Shown in pieces: positions 16,977 to 25,850 of a stretch of 56,510 nt of DNA. The position numbers were made by a program, and so were the translations under genes. Origin of the DNA: Candidatus Sericytochromatia bacterium (lineage in GTDB: Bacteria > Cyanobacteriota > Sericytochromatia > S15B-MN24 > JAQBPE01); the NCBI GenBank assembly GCA_035285325.1, contig JAYKJB010000089.1:1-56510 (forward strand). Reading direction: 5' to 3'. The notes beneath the pieces are model-generated. The model was not told where the DNA came from. It did not search any database and saw only the letters and a program-made list of their open reading frames with translations. The stretch's first letter is position 1; each line of letters starts with the position of its first letter.

Positions 16977-17639
16977 GTGGCTGTTCTGCCCCGCTCCACG
17001 CCCCTTTTGCTGATGGCCCTCGTGGGCCTGACAGCGTGTGGTCTTCCCCCGCGAGCCGATTCTCCCGCCACGGTATCGCCGCGCCTGGCGACCCGCGTGC
17101 GCGGCCTCACCAAGGCACTGCCGAGTCTCGATCGCCCCGTGAGTGCCTGTCGGGTGCTGGCCTTCGCCCACCAGCAGGCGCTGGCGTTCGACGAGGCCGC
17201 TCGCTTCCAGTCCCTGGCGGGCACGCACATCACGGCCCTGGGTGTTCCTGGCCCGGGTGGCCACTGGACCCTGCGGTATCTGAGCGCTCCCAGCGGCAGC
17301 CCCTCCCCCAGCCAAGCAGGGGCCTCCTATCGCGCCATCACCTTGCGGATCCATGAGTCCGGCCAGGCAGAACTTGAAGCCGCCTGGCTGGACGGTTTGC
17401 CGCTGGGCTTGGCCCTGTTCGACAGCCCGATTCCTCGCATCGATAGTCAATCGGCGATCGCCCACGCCCGCACGCTGCGCCCCACGCAACCCCTTGATGC
17501 CCACTTCCGCCTCACGCTCGCGGGCAGCCTGAATGCGCACCACTTCCGCGAGCTGGCCTGGCATGTGCAGACCCTGCGGCAGGACGGCTTGGAGCCGCCC
17601 GTCGTCTTCAACGCCAGCACGGGCGATAGCCTGCGCTGA
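16977..17639 (+). CDS. Hypothetical lipoprotein
   Basis: A 220-residue protein with a lipoprotein signal (hydrophobic STPLLLMALVGLTAC, lipobox LTAC, Cys21). The mature part alternates hydrophobic strands and loops with no familiar motif. The start is a GTG with GAGG 9 bases upstream. It converges tail to tail with the S2P protease gene with no gap: its TGA ends at 17639 and the next gene ends at 17640. Function unknown. Confidence 0.75.
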   Translation: MAVLPRSTPLLLMALVGLTACGLPPRADSPATVSPRLATRVRGLTKALPSLDRPVSACRVLAFAHQQALAFDEAARFQSLAGTHITALGVPGPGGHWTLRYLSAPSGSPSPSQAGASYRAITLRIHESGQAELEAAWLDGLPLGLALFDSPIPRIDSQSAIAHARTLRPTQPLDAHFRLTLAGSLNAHHFRELAWHVQTLRQDGLEPPVVFNASTGDSLR

Positions 17640-18803
17640 TCACGCGGGCCCCTCCCGCCCGCGCGAGCCAGACGGGGCAATCCCATCCGCCTGCCAGAGC
17701 AAATAGCGGACGACATCCGTCTGACTGAGCAACCCCACCAGGCGTTCGTGCTCCAGCACCGGTAAACGCCCCGTGCCCGCGCCGGCGAGCAGCGGCAAGG
17801 CCTGTTTGGCCGCCATGTGCGGGTGCAGGGCAGGCAGCGCCGCCAAGGGGGACATGACGTCGGCCACCCGCACCTCGGGCCAGCGCGCTCGGGGCACCTG
17901 CAGCACGGCATCGCGGTCCAGCAGGCCCAGCGGGGTTTGCCCGGCCACCACGGGATAACTGTTGAACGGATACGGCAAGAAATACGTCTCCACGGCCTCG
18001 CGCAGGCTGAGGTCCGGAGCGACGGTCAGGGGCGTGGCGTTCATCAGCCGGGCCACCGAGATGTGGTCCAGGGCGCGTGACACGAGCACCTCCGCATAGG
18101 CCGCCTGTGCCGCCTGATCGATCAGCCAGCCGAGGGTGACGAGCCAGGCACCGGCCAGCCATTCGCCTCCCAGCAAGCGAAAGAAGCCGATCGCCATCAA
18201 CAGCCAGGCAAAGGCTCGGCCCACCCCGGAAGCCCAGCGCGTCGCACGCACCAGGTCACCGCTGGCCCCCCACAGCGCCGCGCGCAGGACCCGCCCCCCG
18301 TCCATCGGAAAACCGGGCAGCAGGTTGAAAGCGGCCAGAGTTACATTGGCCACGGCCAGCCAGAAACTCCCCTCGACCAGGGCCGCAGGGGCCGGCCAGG
18401 CGGCACAGAGCGCGGAGACGGCGAGCCAGACGATGGCCAGCACCACGCTGAGCACGGGCCCGGCCACGGCAATCCAGAACTCTTCCCGCGGCGTGCGCAT
18501 CTCGGCCAGCGCCTCGGAGACGCCGCCGAACAGGAACAGGCGAATGCGGGCCACGGGCAGGCCGAAGTGACGGCTGACCAGCGCGTGGGCCAGCTCGTGC
18601 AGCACGAGCCCCGCAAAGAAACACAGCGCCAGCAGCCCACCAAACACCATGGACAGGGCCGTCGGCCAATTCGGCTGCCAGCCTGGCACGGCGTGCAGGC
18701 CCAGTCCCAGCGACACCAGGGCGAAAATGAACAGCCAGCTCGGGCTCAACCAGATGGGAATGCCCGCCAGCCGCCCCAGACACCAACCACGCTCACCATC
18801 CAT
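17640..18803 (-). CDS. Site-2-protease-type membrane metalloprotease (M50) with CBS pair
   Basis: A 387-residue polytopic membrane protein. The zinc site HELAH (69-73) lies in a membrane segment, and NLLPGFPMDGGR supplies the third ligand Asp, as in SpoIVFB-like M50B proteases. The C-terminal part (about 245-370) holds two CBS motifs ('LMNATPLTVAPDLSLREAV', 'VADVMSPLAALPALHP'), which bind adenosine nucleotides and may gate the protease. The substrate is unknown; an anti-sigma factor or a membrane-bound regulator would be typical. Next upstream is a MerR-like gene in the same orientation. Confidence 0.92.
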   Translation of the reverse strand: MDGERGWCLGRLAGIPIWLSPSWLFIFALVSLGLGLHAVPGWQPNWPTALSMVFGGLLALCFFAGLVLHELAHALVSRHFGLPVARIRLFLFGGVSEALAEMRTPREEFWIAVAGPVLSVVLAIVWLAVSALCAAWPAPAALVEGSFWLAVANVTLAAFNLLPGFPMDGGRVLRAALWGASGDLVRATRWASGVGRAFAWLLMAIGFFRLLGGEWLAGAWLVTLGWLIDQAAQAAYAEVLVSRALDHISVARLMNATPLTVAPDLSLREAVETYFLPYPFNSYPVVAGQTPLGLLDRDAVLQVPRARWPEVRVADVMSPLAALPALHPHMAAKQALPLLAGAGTGRLPVLEHERLVGLLSQTDVVRYLLWQADGIAPSGSRGREGPA

Positions 18804-18909
18804 CGCATCACGTCCTCACCGGCGAGCATGAGCTGCGATGGGCGGACGTGACAACACTCAGGCAGCGTCAGCGCCGCCCTCGATACATCCGGGTGGGGAG
18901 TCGCCGCGC

Positions 18910-19470
18910 TCAGATGGGGCGCAGGTCGAGCGTCACGTCGGGCGTATGGGGCACTTCCGGCGCGCGCAAGGTCAAGCCACGCACCAGCCGGGCAAGCAAA
19001 CCGCGGGCCCCCACTGCGGCGGAACGGGTGGGCGAGAGGGCCGCGAGTTGCGCTTGCATGGCCGCCCGCTCGGCACGCAGCGTCACCACCTCTTGCTCCA
19101 ACCGCGCCAGGCGACGCGCCGCCTCGGCATGTTCGTGTTGCAAGGCGTTCCACAAGGGCCGCACGACCGACATCACTTCCGTGACCCGCTCGTTGGACAG
19201 CGACACCCGAGCGGGTTCGGTGACCGGCTGCGGATTGGCCGGCAGCAGGGGCTCGATAAAGCGACGGATGGTGGCATAGGAGTGTTCCTCCTCGCGCATC
19301 ATCTTGATGGTTTCGAGAATTCCCAGCGCATCAGCCGGGAAGTAGCGCGTCCCGTCCGATTCCACCCAGGAAGGCACGGGCAAGCGAACGGCCCAATTCT
19401 TCACCTGCGACGACTTGATGCCCAGACATTGGGCAACCTGATCGCTGGTCAAGGTGGTCGTGTCTGACAT
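18910..19470 (-). CDS. MerR-like DNA-binding regulator
   Basis: A 186-residue protein. Residues 6-70 form a MerR-type winged helix ('LTSDQVAQCLGIKSSQVKNW', then TRYFPADALGILETIKMM). A Pro-containing linker and a coiled coil (about 115-150, 'ARRLARLEQEVVTLRAERA') follow, as expected for a dimer. No cysteine cluster or ligand domain is seen, so it may be structural or sense a partner. GGAGGG precedes the ATG. The region in front of it carries TATGTTATGTTA on the minus strand, a candidate promoter or operator. Confidence 0.75.
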   Translation of the reverse strand: MSDTTTLTSDQVAQCLGIKSSQVKNWAVRLPVPSWVESDGTRYFPADALGILETIKMMREEEHSYATIRRFIEPLLPANPQPVTEPARVSLSNERVTEVMSVVRPLWNALQHEHAEAARRLARLEQEVVTLRAERAAMQAQLAALSPTRSAAVGARGLLARLVRGLTLRAPEVPHTPDVTLDLRPI

Positions 19471-19608
19471 CGAGCCCTCCGAAGCGAGGCAAGGAAAGGT
19501 GGGGACGGCGGTGAAAAGTTCCGCGCCTCAATCTAACATAACATACCCGTCCAGGCCCAGCGTGTGTGCCACGCACCAAACGCCTCAGGCCTGCAGCCAA
19601 GGGCCGCG

Positions 19609-21348
19609 CTACAGGCCCGCGTCCTCGGGGGGCACATAGAGTTGCAGCGTGAATTCACGACCTGCCAAAAAGGCGTGCCCGATGCGCGTGCCCACATTGA
19701 ACGTGGGGGTCCAGACCTGGTCCACGCTCCCCTCCGCAGGCTCTCCCTGCGCCGCCAGACGCGCCCTCAGCATTCCCAGCCACCAGTCGAGACGCGCCCC
19801 CGAGGCCGTGCCGGGACCAGGCGGCATGTAAGTCGCCACGAATCGGTCAATCACGCGCACACTCGACTGCCGACGCATCCAGGCTTCGGTATGACCCGAG
19901 ACGTCCTCGACAAACGCGGTCAGCGGCAGCGCGGGCCAGGCCCCCGACGGCGAGGTCCTCCGGCTGGCCCCCCGGGCACGCGCCAGGTCTGTCACCAGTT
20001 GAAGCTGGCTCCCGGTGTCCGGCAACGCCTCCAACTGCAGACGCACCAGGCCGTCCGAGGTTCGACAACGGTACAACCCGGGCCCTGCAGGCGACAATTC
20101 GATGCCCAGACGCGACGACACTTGCCGGGCATGGCGGGTCAAGCGAGCAGGATCCGGGGCCGGAGGGCGTTCAGCGGGAGACGTCGCCGAGACGGGCTGA
20201 CTCGCCTCGCGCTCGCGGCTGACGTTCAGGAACAAGCCGGCCACAGCCGCTGCCGCACGCGCGCCCCAGGAAGGGGGAGGGGAGGTGGGTCGGACGAGGG
20301 GACGAGGACGGGCCGCCCCCTGCCCGGACGCCTGCGGAGGGGGCGACATCGAACGGCGCGTGGGCATGAAACCAGGCTCAAGGTCCCGCTCGCCTGCCAC
20401 CTGGCCTGGGGACCCCGCCGCCTGAACCTGTTCAGGAGGCGGGGGTGAAGCCGGCATGACCTGGCGGCCGTGGTCCTGAGGGGCCCGATGCGCCGGGCCG
20501 GGGGGTGGGTGCGCCTCGTGTGACGCCCCCTCGGCTGGGTCCGCGTGACTCCCCGCAGGCGCCGGTTCGCCCCGATGGTCCGACGGGGGCGCCGGCGCCA
20601 CGTGTGGTGCGGACGCCTTGGCGTGCTGCCCCGGTTCCCCGGATGGGAGCAGCGAATGAGGCGCGCGCGACGCATGGGGTGATGGAGAGGCGGCTCGGAG
20701 GCTCGCGACCCGCGTGCCCCACCAGCCCTGAAGAACGCTCCAGGCGCGCAACAAGGGGCGCTCAGCAACGGGAGGAGGCGTGGAACGGCCCCTTGGTGGG
20801 GCCGAGGCGTGAGAGCGAAAGCCAGGTGGCAGCGAACCGTGAGCAGGCTGGGGCGTGTGAGGCGCTTGGACGGCCTGATGAGCAACGGCTGGGTGGCCGG
20901 CCTCCGCCGCCGCGTGACCACCGGCCGAATGGCCACCCTCCGCCGCCGCGTGACCACCGGCCGAATGGCCACCCTCCGCCGCGTGCGCGCGAGCGTCCTT
21001 GGGGGGAGAACCCGCCCCGTGGGAAGCCGCCTCCCCCCCATGCTCGGCCACCGCAGCCACCGCAGGACCGGCGGCCTCCAGCGCCGCTCGACTTTCGTAA
21101 TGGTCGTAGGCCATGACGCCGATCAGCAGCAGGGGCAGCGGCAACATGGCCCCAACCAGCGTGAGAACCGCCCGCCGATGCGCGAGAGCCTCCGGAGACA
21201 CGATTCGATGCGAACGTACCGTCCCGATCGTCCAGCCTGCGCCCCGCTTCTTGCGCCGTTTGACCAGGGCCTTCCGGCTCAGGGCAGGAGAAGGTGCGGG
21301 GGAGGCGGGCGACGCCTCCGGCGGAGCATCCTGATTTTCCTCACTCAC
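19609..21348 (-). CDS. Membrane-anchored protein with His/Pro-rich stalk and C-terminal domain
   Basis: A protein of about 579 residues. A basic cytoplasmic N-terminus (VKRRKKRGAGW) precedes one membrane segment ('AVLTLVGAMLPLPLLLIGVM', about 60-80). A long Ala/His/Pro/Gly-rich extracytoplasmic region includes the 12-residue repeat EGGHSAGGHAAA. The last about 170 residues (from 'RLTRHARQVSSRLGIEL') form a compact domain of unknown type. An ATG at 21375 is possible, but the GTG at 21348 gives the more natural MSEENQDAPPE with GAGTGGA upstream. Its layout (stalk plus end domain) matches the 9169 and 23684 genes. Confidence 0.7.
   Translation of the reverse strand: MSEENQDAPPEASPASPAPSPALSRKALVKRRKKRGAGWTIGTVRSHRIVSPEALAHRRAVLTLVGAMLPLPLLLIGVMAYDHYESRAALEAAGPAVAAVAEHGGEAASHGAGSPPKDARAHAAEGGHSAGGHAAAEGGHSAGGHAAAEAGHPAVAHQAVQAPHTPQPAHGSLPPGFRSHASAPPRGRSTPPPVAERPLLRAWSVLQGWWGTRVASLRAASPSPHASRAPHSLLPSGEPGQHAKASAPHVAPAPPSDHRGEPAPAGSHADPAEGASHEAHPPPGPAHRAPQDHGRQVMPASPPPPEQVQAAGSPGQVAGERDLEPGFMPTRRSMSPPPQASGQGAARPRPLVRPTSPPPSWGARAAAAVAGLFLNVSREREASQPVSATSPAERPPAPDPARLTRHARQVSSRLGIELSPAGPGLYRCRTSDGLVRLQLEALPDTGSQLQLVTDLARARGASRRTSPSGAWPALPLTAFVEDVSGHTEAWMRRQSSVRVIDRFVATYMPPGPGTASGARLDWWLGMLRARLAAQGEPAEGSVDQVWTPTFNVGTRIGHAFLAGREFTLQLYVPPEDAGL
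20901..20985 (-). repeat. 36-bp in-frame tandem repeat
   Basis: Two identical 36-bp units plus part of a third encode EGGHSAGGHAAA copies in the stalk of the 19609 gene. The match at DNA level points to recent slippage. Confidence 0.85.
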
Positions 21349-21633
21349 GGGGGTCCACTCAAAGCATAGGGGCAACGGTCAACGCCCCCATCATACCCAA
21401 GGAGCACGGGTCGGCCGCCCAGTAATCAATATAACAATTATTATCTTAAACAACCCAAGCCAGGCACCCGCGCTGAAGGCGCAAGGGCGCCCGGCAGGCC
21501 TTGTTCCGGCGGAGCCTGGCAGGACAGCCGAAGGCCGGGTCCGCCGGGGCAAGTGGCTCGTGGTAAACTAAGCCCCACTGGCCCACACACCACAGGTGAC
21601 CCTGCCACCGACCAGGGCCGAGAGAGGACCGTG

Positions 21634-22695
21634 ATGCCCCTGACCCGAGACACCATCTTGGCCTGGCCCAAGGCGGATCTGCACTGCCATCTCGATGGGT
21701 CCCTGCGCCTGGATACGCTGATTGAACTGGCGCGCGCCCAAGGCAAAGCCGCCGAACTCCCGACGGACGATCGGGACGAACTGCAACGGATCCTCGAAGC
21801 GATCGACGATTCGCATTCCCTGGCCGATTACCTGGTCTGGTTCAAATACACGATCATGGTGATGCAGGATGCCGCCAGCCTGCGTCGCGTGGCCTATGAA
21901 CTGGTCGAGGACGCCGCGCGGGAAAACGTGCTCTACATCGAGGTCAGATATGCCCCCATCGAGCACATGCGGGGTGGACTTAGCCTCCAAGCCGTCAACG
22001 AAGCGGTCCTCTCCGGCCTACGCGATGCGGAGAGAGACACAGGCACCAAGGCGCGGGTCATCATCTGCGGATTGCGGGACCGTTTCGAGTCGGAGTCCTT
22101 CCGTCTGGCAGAGCTGGCCGTTGCGTATAAAAACGAGGGTGTCGTGGCCTTCGATTTGGCAGGCGGCGAGGCTGGAAACCCAGCCAAGCTGCACGTCCAC
22201 GCCTTCGCCCACGCACGCGACAAGAATCTGAACATCACCTGCCACGCAGGGGAGGCTTGGGGCCCGGAGAGTATCCATCAAGCGATCAGTGACTGCGGCG
22301 CACATCGCATCGGTCATGGTGTCACGCTGAGAGATGACAAGGATCTCCTCCAGTACGTCATCGACCATCGCATCCCGCTGGAGATGTGCCCTACCAGTAA
22401 CGTGCAAACCCGAGTCGTTCCCAGCTTCGCGGAGCATCCCATCCAGTTCTATGCGCGGCATCAGGTGCGCCTGACGGTCAACACCGACAACCGGTTGTTC
22501 TCCAGGACCACCAGCACGGAGGAACTCTGGCGCTTGCACCAGCACCTCGGCTTTGACGAGAAAACCTTGAAGTGGATCGTGCTCAACGGCTTCAAGAGCG
22601 CCTTCCTGCCATATGCGGAACGCCAGGAGCTGATGAACCGGGTCTTGCCAGTCCTGGATGTGAGTCGCTACACCTTGGAACCTCCTGCGCACTGA
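21634..22695 (+). CDS. add: Adenosine deaminase
   Basis: A 353-residue zinc enzyme converting adenosine to inosine. The zinc ligands and active-site residues are all visible: HCHLDGS (17-23), CHAGEAWG (203-210) with the catalytic Glu, HRIGHG (224-229) and VNTDNRLFS (282-290), the form seen in many bacterial ADAs. The frame opens at 21553, but the ATG at 21634 with GAGAGG upstream gives the family start MPLTRDTILAWPKADLH. An AT-rich patch at 21423-21450 and a TAAACT -10-like hexamer near 21562 may drive it. The next gene follows after 3 bases. Confidence 0.95.
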   Translation: MPLTRDTILAWPKADLHCHLDGSLRLDTLIELARAQGKAAELPTDDRDELQRILEAIDDSHSLADYLVWFKYTIMVMQDAASLRRVAYELVEDAARENVLYIEVRYAPIEHMRGGLSLQAVNEAVLSGLRDAERDTGTKARVIICGLRDRFESESFRLAELAVAYKNEGVVAFDLAGGEAGNPAKLHVHAFAHARDKNLNITCHAGEAWGPESIHQAISDCGAHRIGHGVTLRDDKDLLQYVIDHRIPLEMCPTSNVQTRVVPSFAEHPIQFYARHQVRLTVNTDNRLFSRTTSTEELWRLHQHLGFDEKTLKWIVLNGFKSAFLPYAERQELMNRVLPVLDVSRYTLEPPAH

Positions 22696-22698
22696 GCC

Positions 22699-23310
22699 AT
22701 GGCCTGGGTCCTGATTCTCACGTGTGCGGTCTCGGCCCTGGTGGGTGCCACCGCCGTGCGACTACTGGTTGGCAATAAATTAGCACAGAGAGAACATACG
22801 CGGAACGTAGAATCCGAGCGGCTTATCTCCTGGCTATCAGGGCGTCAGCCGGGAATCTGGGATCACGACGAATTGCGCAATCGGGTGGGTGAGGTGGCCT
22901 CTCGCTACTGGTCAGCCGACACGCCTGCTGCGCTGCGCCAGCTTCAGCAATGGGTGCATCCGTCGATGGTGGAGGCGCAACTGGCTCGCTGGCCGGAGGG
23001 GGCCCAGCGACGCGACGGGAGGGTCGAACTGATCACGCCGCCCGCCTTCGTCCATGTGGTGGAAGGCGCTCCGTCCGGCGATCGCCTGATTGCCCGCTTG
23101 GAAGCGCGCATCGCCCAGGACTTTTTCGATGCCCAGGGTCGCTGCATCCGCACCGAACGTCACCCGCCCGAGTTTTCTTACCACCACTGGCGCCACATCG
23201 ATGGCCAGGGATGGCAACTGGAGGGCATCACGGCGCACTTTCCGCGCGGGGAGGCGCCCCCCTCTTCAGTGGCATGCGGATTGGCCGCGGTCGCGCAGGA
23301 GGATGCCTGA
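22699..23310 (+). CDS. Membrane-anchored hypothetical protein, possibly Tim44-like
   Basis: A 203-residue protein with an N-terminal membrane segment (VLILTCAVSALVGATAVRLL) followed by a cytoplasmic or periplasmic domain. The part 'LRQLQQWVHPSMVEAQLARW' and the alternating strands after it resemble the Tim44/NTF2-like fold, a weak similarity judged by eye. It starts three bases after the adenosine deaminase stop, so the two are probably cotranscribed, although no functional link is obvious. Confidence 0.65.
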   Translation: MAWVLILTCAVSALVGATAVRLLVGNKLAQREHTRNVESERLISWLSGRQPGIWDHDELRNRVGEVASRYWSADTPAALRQLQQWVHPSMVEAQLARWPEGAQRRDGRVELITPPAFVHVVEGAPSGDRLIARLEARIAQDFFDAQGRCIRTERHPPEFSYHHWRHIDGQGWQLEGITAHFPRGEAPPSSVACGLAAVAQEDA

Positions 23311-23683
23311 AACCTGAACGACCATTCAGTCAGGGAAGCGTTCTCAAGACCCTTTTTAGACGCCCCTGATTATCTGACCCGTTTCCCTACCCCAGATGGC
23401 CATTCGCCGTGTTATCCGGAGAGAACCCCAGCCTGGATTGCCAGATTCCGCGCCGTGGCGCGAAATCTCCGCAAACACACCCTTCCATATAATCAACATT
23501 ATCTGGTTCTCGTCGTTTCCGAGATTTCTCCCAGGCAGGGCAGGGGGCCTGAAGCTCAGCGAGCGCCACGCGTGGTCGTGCGCCAAGCACCAAGGCCTTC
23601 CGGAATCCAATCGCTTGCGCCGGCGGCACGGGAAGAAGCCTGCGCGGTGCGCGCAGGCCGGAGAGAATCGCGTTCGCCTTATT
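23311..23683. other. Intergenic region between convergent genes
   Basis: About 373 bases with no credible gene. A hairpin (GCCTGCGC with GCGCAGGC, 23645-23663) lies about 20 bases past the end of the minus-strand gene and could end its transcription, though its T-tract (TTCTTCC) is poor. Nothing else is seen. Confidence 0.5.
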
Positions 23684-24916
23684 TCAGGCCAACGGGCGGT
23701 CGTTATCGACGTCGTCCACGCCGGCGATCAAGGGGGCTTGCCCCGTGACCATCAGGCTGACCGTGCCCTGTGGATGCTCGATGGTCAGGCTGCCATCCGC
23801 GCCCTGACGAATGGAGGCCGGCTTGCCATCCGGATCGCGCAAGGTCAGTTCTCCGGGCTTGGAGGCGATCACCTTCAGTTTGCCGCCAAACACCTTCTGG
23901 CGAGGTTGACCATCCGCCCCCAGCTCGTTCAGGTTGATCATCACGGTGCCGTCCTTGCGGGTCTCCGCGCGCAGCCCGTAGGTGCGCCGGAACATCCCGA
24001 ACATGGCCGACCCCTTGGCGATCAGGTCGAGCACCTGGGGGGTGGATTCGCGGATGGCCGCGGTGCCGTCAATGTCGAAGCCCATCACCGAGGTGCCCGG
24101 CGCCAGCCGGAGGCGGGTGCCCGCCGGCAAACCGGTCAGAGGAATCGTCGGCTTGCCCGGGGTCGGTGCGGCCGGCAGGGACGTGACGCCCGGCTGAGGT
24201 GCGGCGGTGGGCGCAGGCTGAGCCGCCGCCGGAACTGCGGGCGCAGGCCCCGCGACGGGGGGCGAGAGCGGCCAGGAGGGCGCCGGTGGTGCCGCCTGTG
24301 GCCACATCTGGGGCACCGGCTGCTGAGGCATCCACGTGCCAGGCTGTGGGGATGGCCAGCCAAATGACGGCGCGGGAGAAGGAATCTGAGGGGTGACAGC
24401 CGGAGCCGGCATCGGCGCAGGGAGATAGACCTGCGGCGGTGGAACCGGCAGCGGCGGAGGGGGCGGAGGAGGCGCGGCCGCAGGCAGCGGGGCCGGCATG
24501 CCCGGCCAGCCCGGGACAGCCGACTGGCTGGCCTGCTGCAGCAGCAACGACAGCTGCGCCTCCAAGGCGACCAGTTCCGCCAACGCTTGCTGCAGTTGCG
24601 CCACCATGCGTGGGTCCGCCTGGTTCGGGACGCCCGGCTGGGCCGATGGCGCCTGCCAGGCCGGACTCATGGCCGGCGCGGGGGCGGCGTTCCAGGTCGG
24701 CTGGGGCCAACCCGGCTGGGCCACCGGCACGCCATAGGGCGACGGCGCCGTGGCCACGGCAGGAGCCGCCTGCGGCGGGGGAGCGGAGAAGGCCAGCTGG
24801 TCGGGCGTATAGACAGGCGCGGGGGCAGTTGGCCAGGGCGCGGGGGCGCCCGGGGCACTCGCCACGGCAGGGCGCGACAGGGACTGGAAGAAGTTGGCGA
24901 TGGCGTGAATGCCCAT
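23684..24916 (-). CDS. Proline-rich protein with conserved-looking C-terminal domain
   Basis: A 410-residue protein. It starts MGIHAIANFFQSLSRP with no signal peptide. Residues about 20-250 are low-complexity Pro/Ala/Gln with one coiled-coil-like insert ('LQQALAELVALEAQLSLLL', about 108-130). Residues about 255-410 are ordered and beta-rich: GTRLRLAPGTSVMGFDIDG, then 'KVFGGKLKVIASKPGELTL' and 'ASIRQGADGSLTIEHPQG'. CGAGGA stands upstream of the ATG. The following gene upstream (25064) also starts with a Pro-rich head. Function unknown. Confidence 0.7.
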   Translation of the reverse strand: MGIHAIANFFQSLSRPAVASAPGAPAPWPTAPAPVYTPDQLAFSAPPPQAAPAVATAPSPYGVPVAQPGWPQPTWNAAPAPAMSPAWQAPSAQPGVPNQADPRMVAQLQQALAELVALEAQLSLLLQQASQSAVPGWPGMPAPLPAAAPPPPPPPLPVPPPQVYLPAPMPAPAVTPQIPSPAPSFGWPSPQPGTWMPQQPVPQMWPQAAPPAPSWPLSPPVAGPAPAVPAAAQPAPTAAPQPGVTSLPAAPTPGKPTIPLTGLPAGTRLRLAPGTSVMGFDIDGTAAIRESTPQVLDLIAKGSAMFGMFRRTYGLRAETRKDGTVMINLNELGADGQPRQKVFGGKLKVIASKPGELTLRDPDGKPASIRQGADGSLTIEHPQGTVSLMVTGQAPLIAGVDDVDNDRPLA

Positions 24917-25063
24917 GGCGGCGTGTCCTCGGTTGGTGTGGCGGATGCAGTCGGTGCAGGAGGGTTATCGCCTTCGCGGGGCCGCAGTCGCTATAAATCA
25001 GATTAAGTTCCTCTGAAGAAAGCACTAAAAAAGCGAGGCGCGTCTCAGAGGTGGCCGCGTCGC

Positions 25064-25663
25064 TCAGTCGCCGAGCACGCCTTTCAAGCCCCGGCTGATC
25101 AGACCGGGAATGCCGGTGGCCGACCAGAGCGATTGCGCCAGGCCATAGCCCAGCAAGCCCCCGAGGAGGCCCACCACGGCGGCCATCACGCCCGTCACGC
25201 TGAAGGCTCCGACCAGCAGGCCAGCCAGGACCGCCGCGCCGGCCCCGCCCACGAAGGCTCCCACGGTGTCGTTGGTGAAGCGTGACACGGCGGTGCCCGC
25301 CCCGACCCGGCCCTGCATCAGGTCCAGGCCGTTCGCCACCCCCGAGGCGATCGCCTGCACCAGGGCAGCCCGCTGCATCAAGGGCATGGCCTTGTTCAGA
25401 CTCCCCGCCAGGCTGCGCAGCGCAGGCGCCTTCAAGCCGGTATAGATGGCATTGTAAAGGCTGGTCAGGCCGCGGACGTCGACCACCAGGCCCCCTCTGG
25501 GTGAATCGTCACTGGCACGCAGAGAGGGCGACCCGAGCCGCGCATCCACCGGCATGGGGGAGGCAGGCATCGGCCCGGGAGGCATCGGCAGCACCGCAGC
25601 CGGCGGCAGCGGCACGGGCGGCAAGGGTGGCGCAGCCAGGGGAGTAGGGGCCAGCTGGGTCAT
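25064..25663 (-). CDS. Proline-rich protein with glycine-zipper membrane region
   Basis: A 199-residue protein. The first about 45 residues are Pro/Ala-rich. A helical middle ('SLYNAIYTGLKAPALRSLAG') follows. The C-terminal third is a very hydrophobic, Gly/Ala-rich stretch (GAGAAVLAGLLVGAFSVTG and AAVVGLLGGLLGYGLA), typical of glycine-zipper membrane insertion. It could form a membrane-inserted oligomer. It is followed in the same direction by the 23684 gene after 147 bases; the AT-rich stretch 24990-25035 between them probably holds a promoter. Confidence 0.65.
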   Translation of the reverse strand: MTQLAPTPLAAPPLPPVPLPPAAVLPMPPGPMPASPMPVDARLGSPSLRASDDSPRGGLVVDVRGLTSLYNAIYTGLKAPALRSLAGSLNKAMPLMQRAALVQAIASGVANGLDLMQGRVGAGTAVSRFTNDTVGAFVGGAGAAVLAGLLVGAFSVTGVMAAVVGLLGGLLGYGLAQSLWSATGIPGLISRGLKGVLGD

Positions 25664-25850
25664 CCGCGCGTCCTCCGATTGTGCCGCTGGGGCATCACGA
25701 TGGGGGGTCCGTCTCCATGGTCGGCGCGATCAGGGCCGCGCTTGCCCTGTGGTGGTCGCCAGAGAGATAAGGACTCATTAATAGACGAGAAAGATTGTTT
25801 TAAAGCGGGAGCATGGTGGCAGTCCTCGCTTGCTCGGACTACCATGGGAC

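Noticed and set aside
21376-21633. Purine riboswitch before adenosine deaminase, and likewise before guaA
   Set aside because: I looked for the conserved purine-riboswitch junction and paired loops and saw none in either leader.
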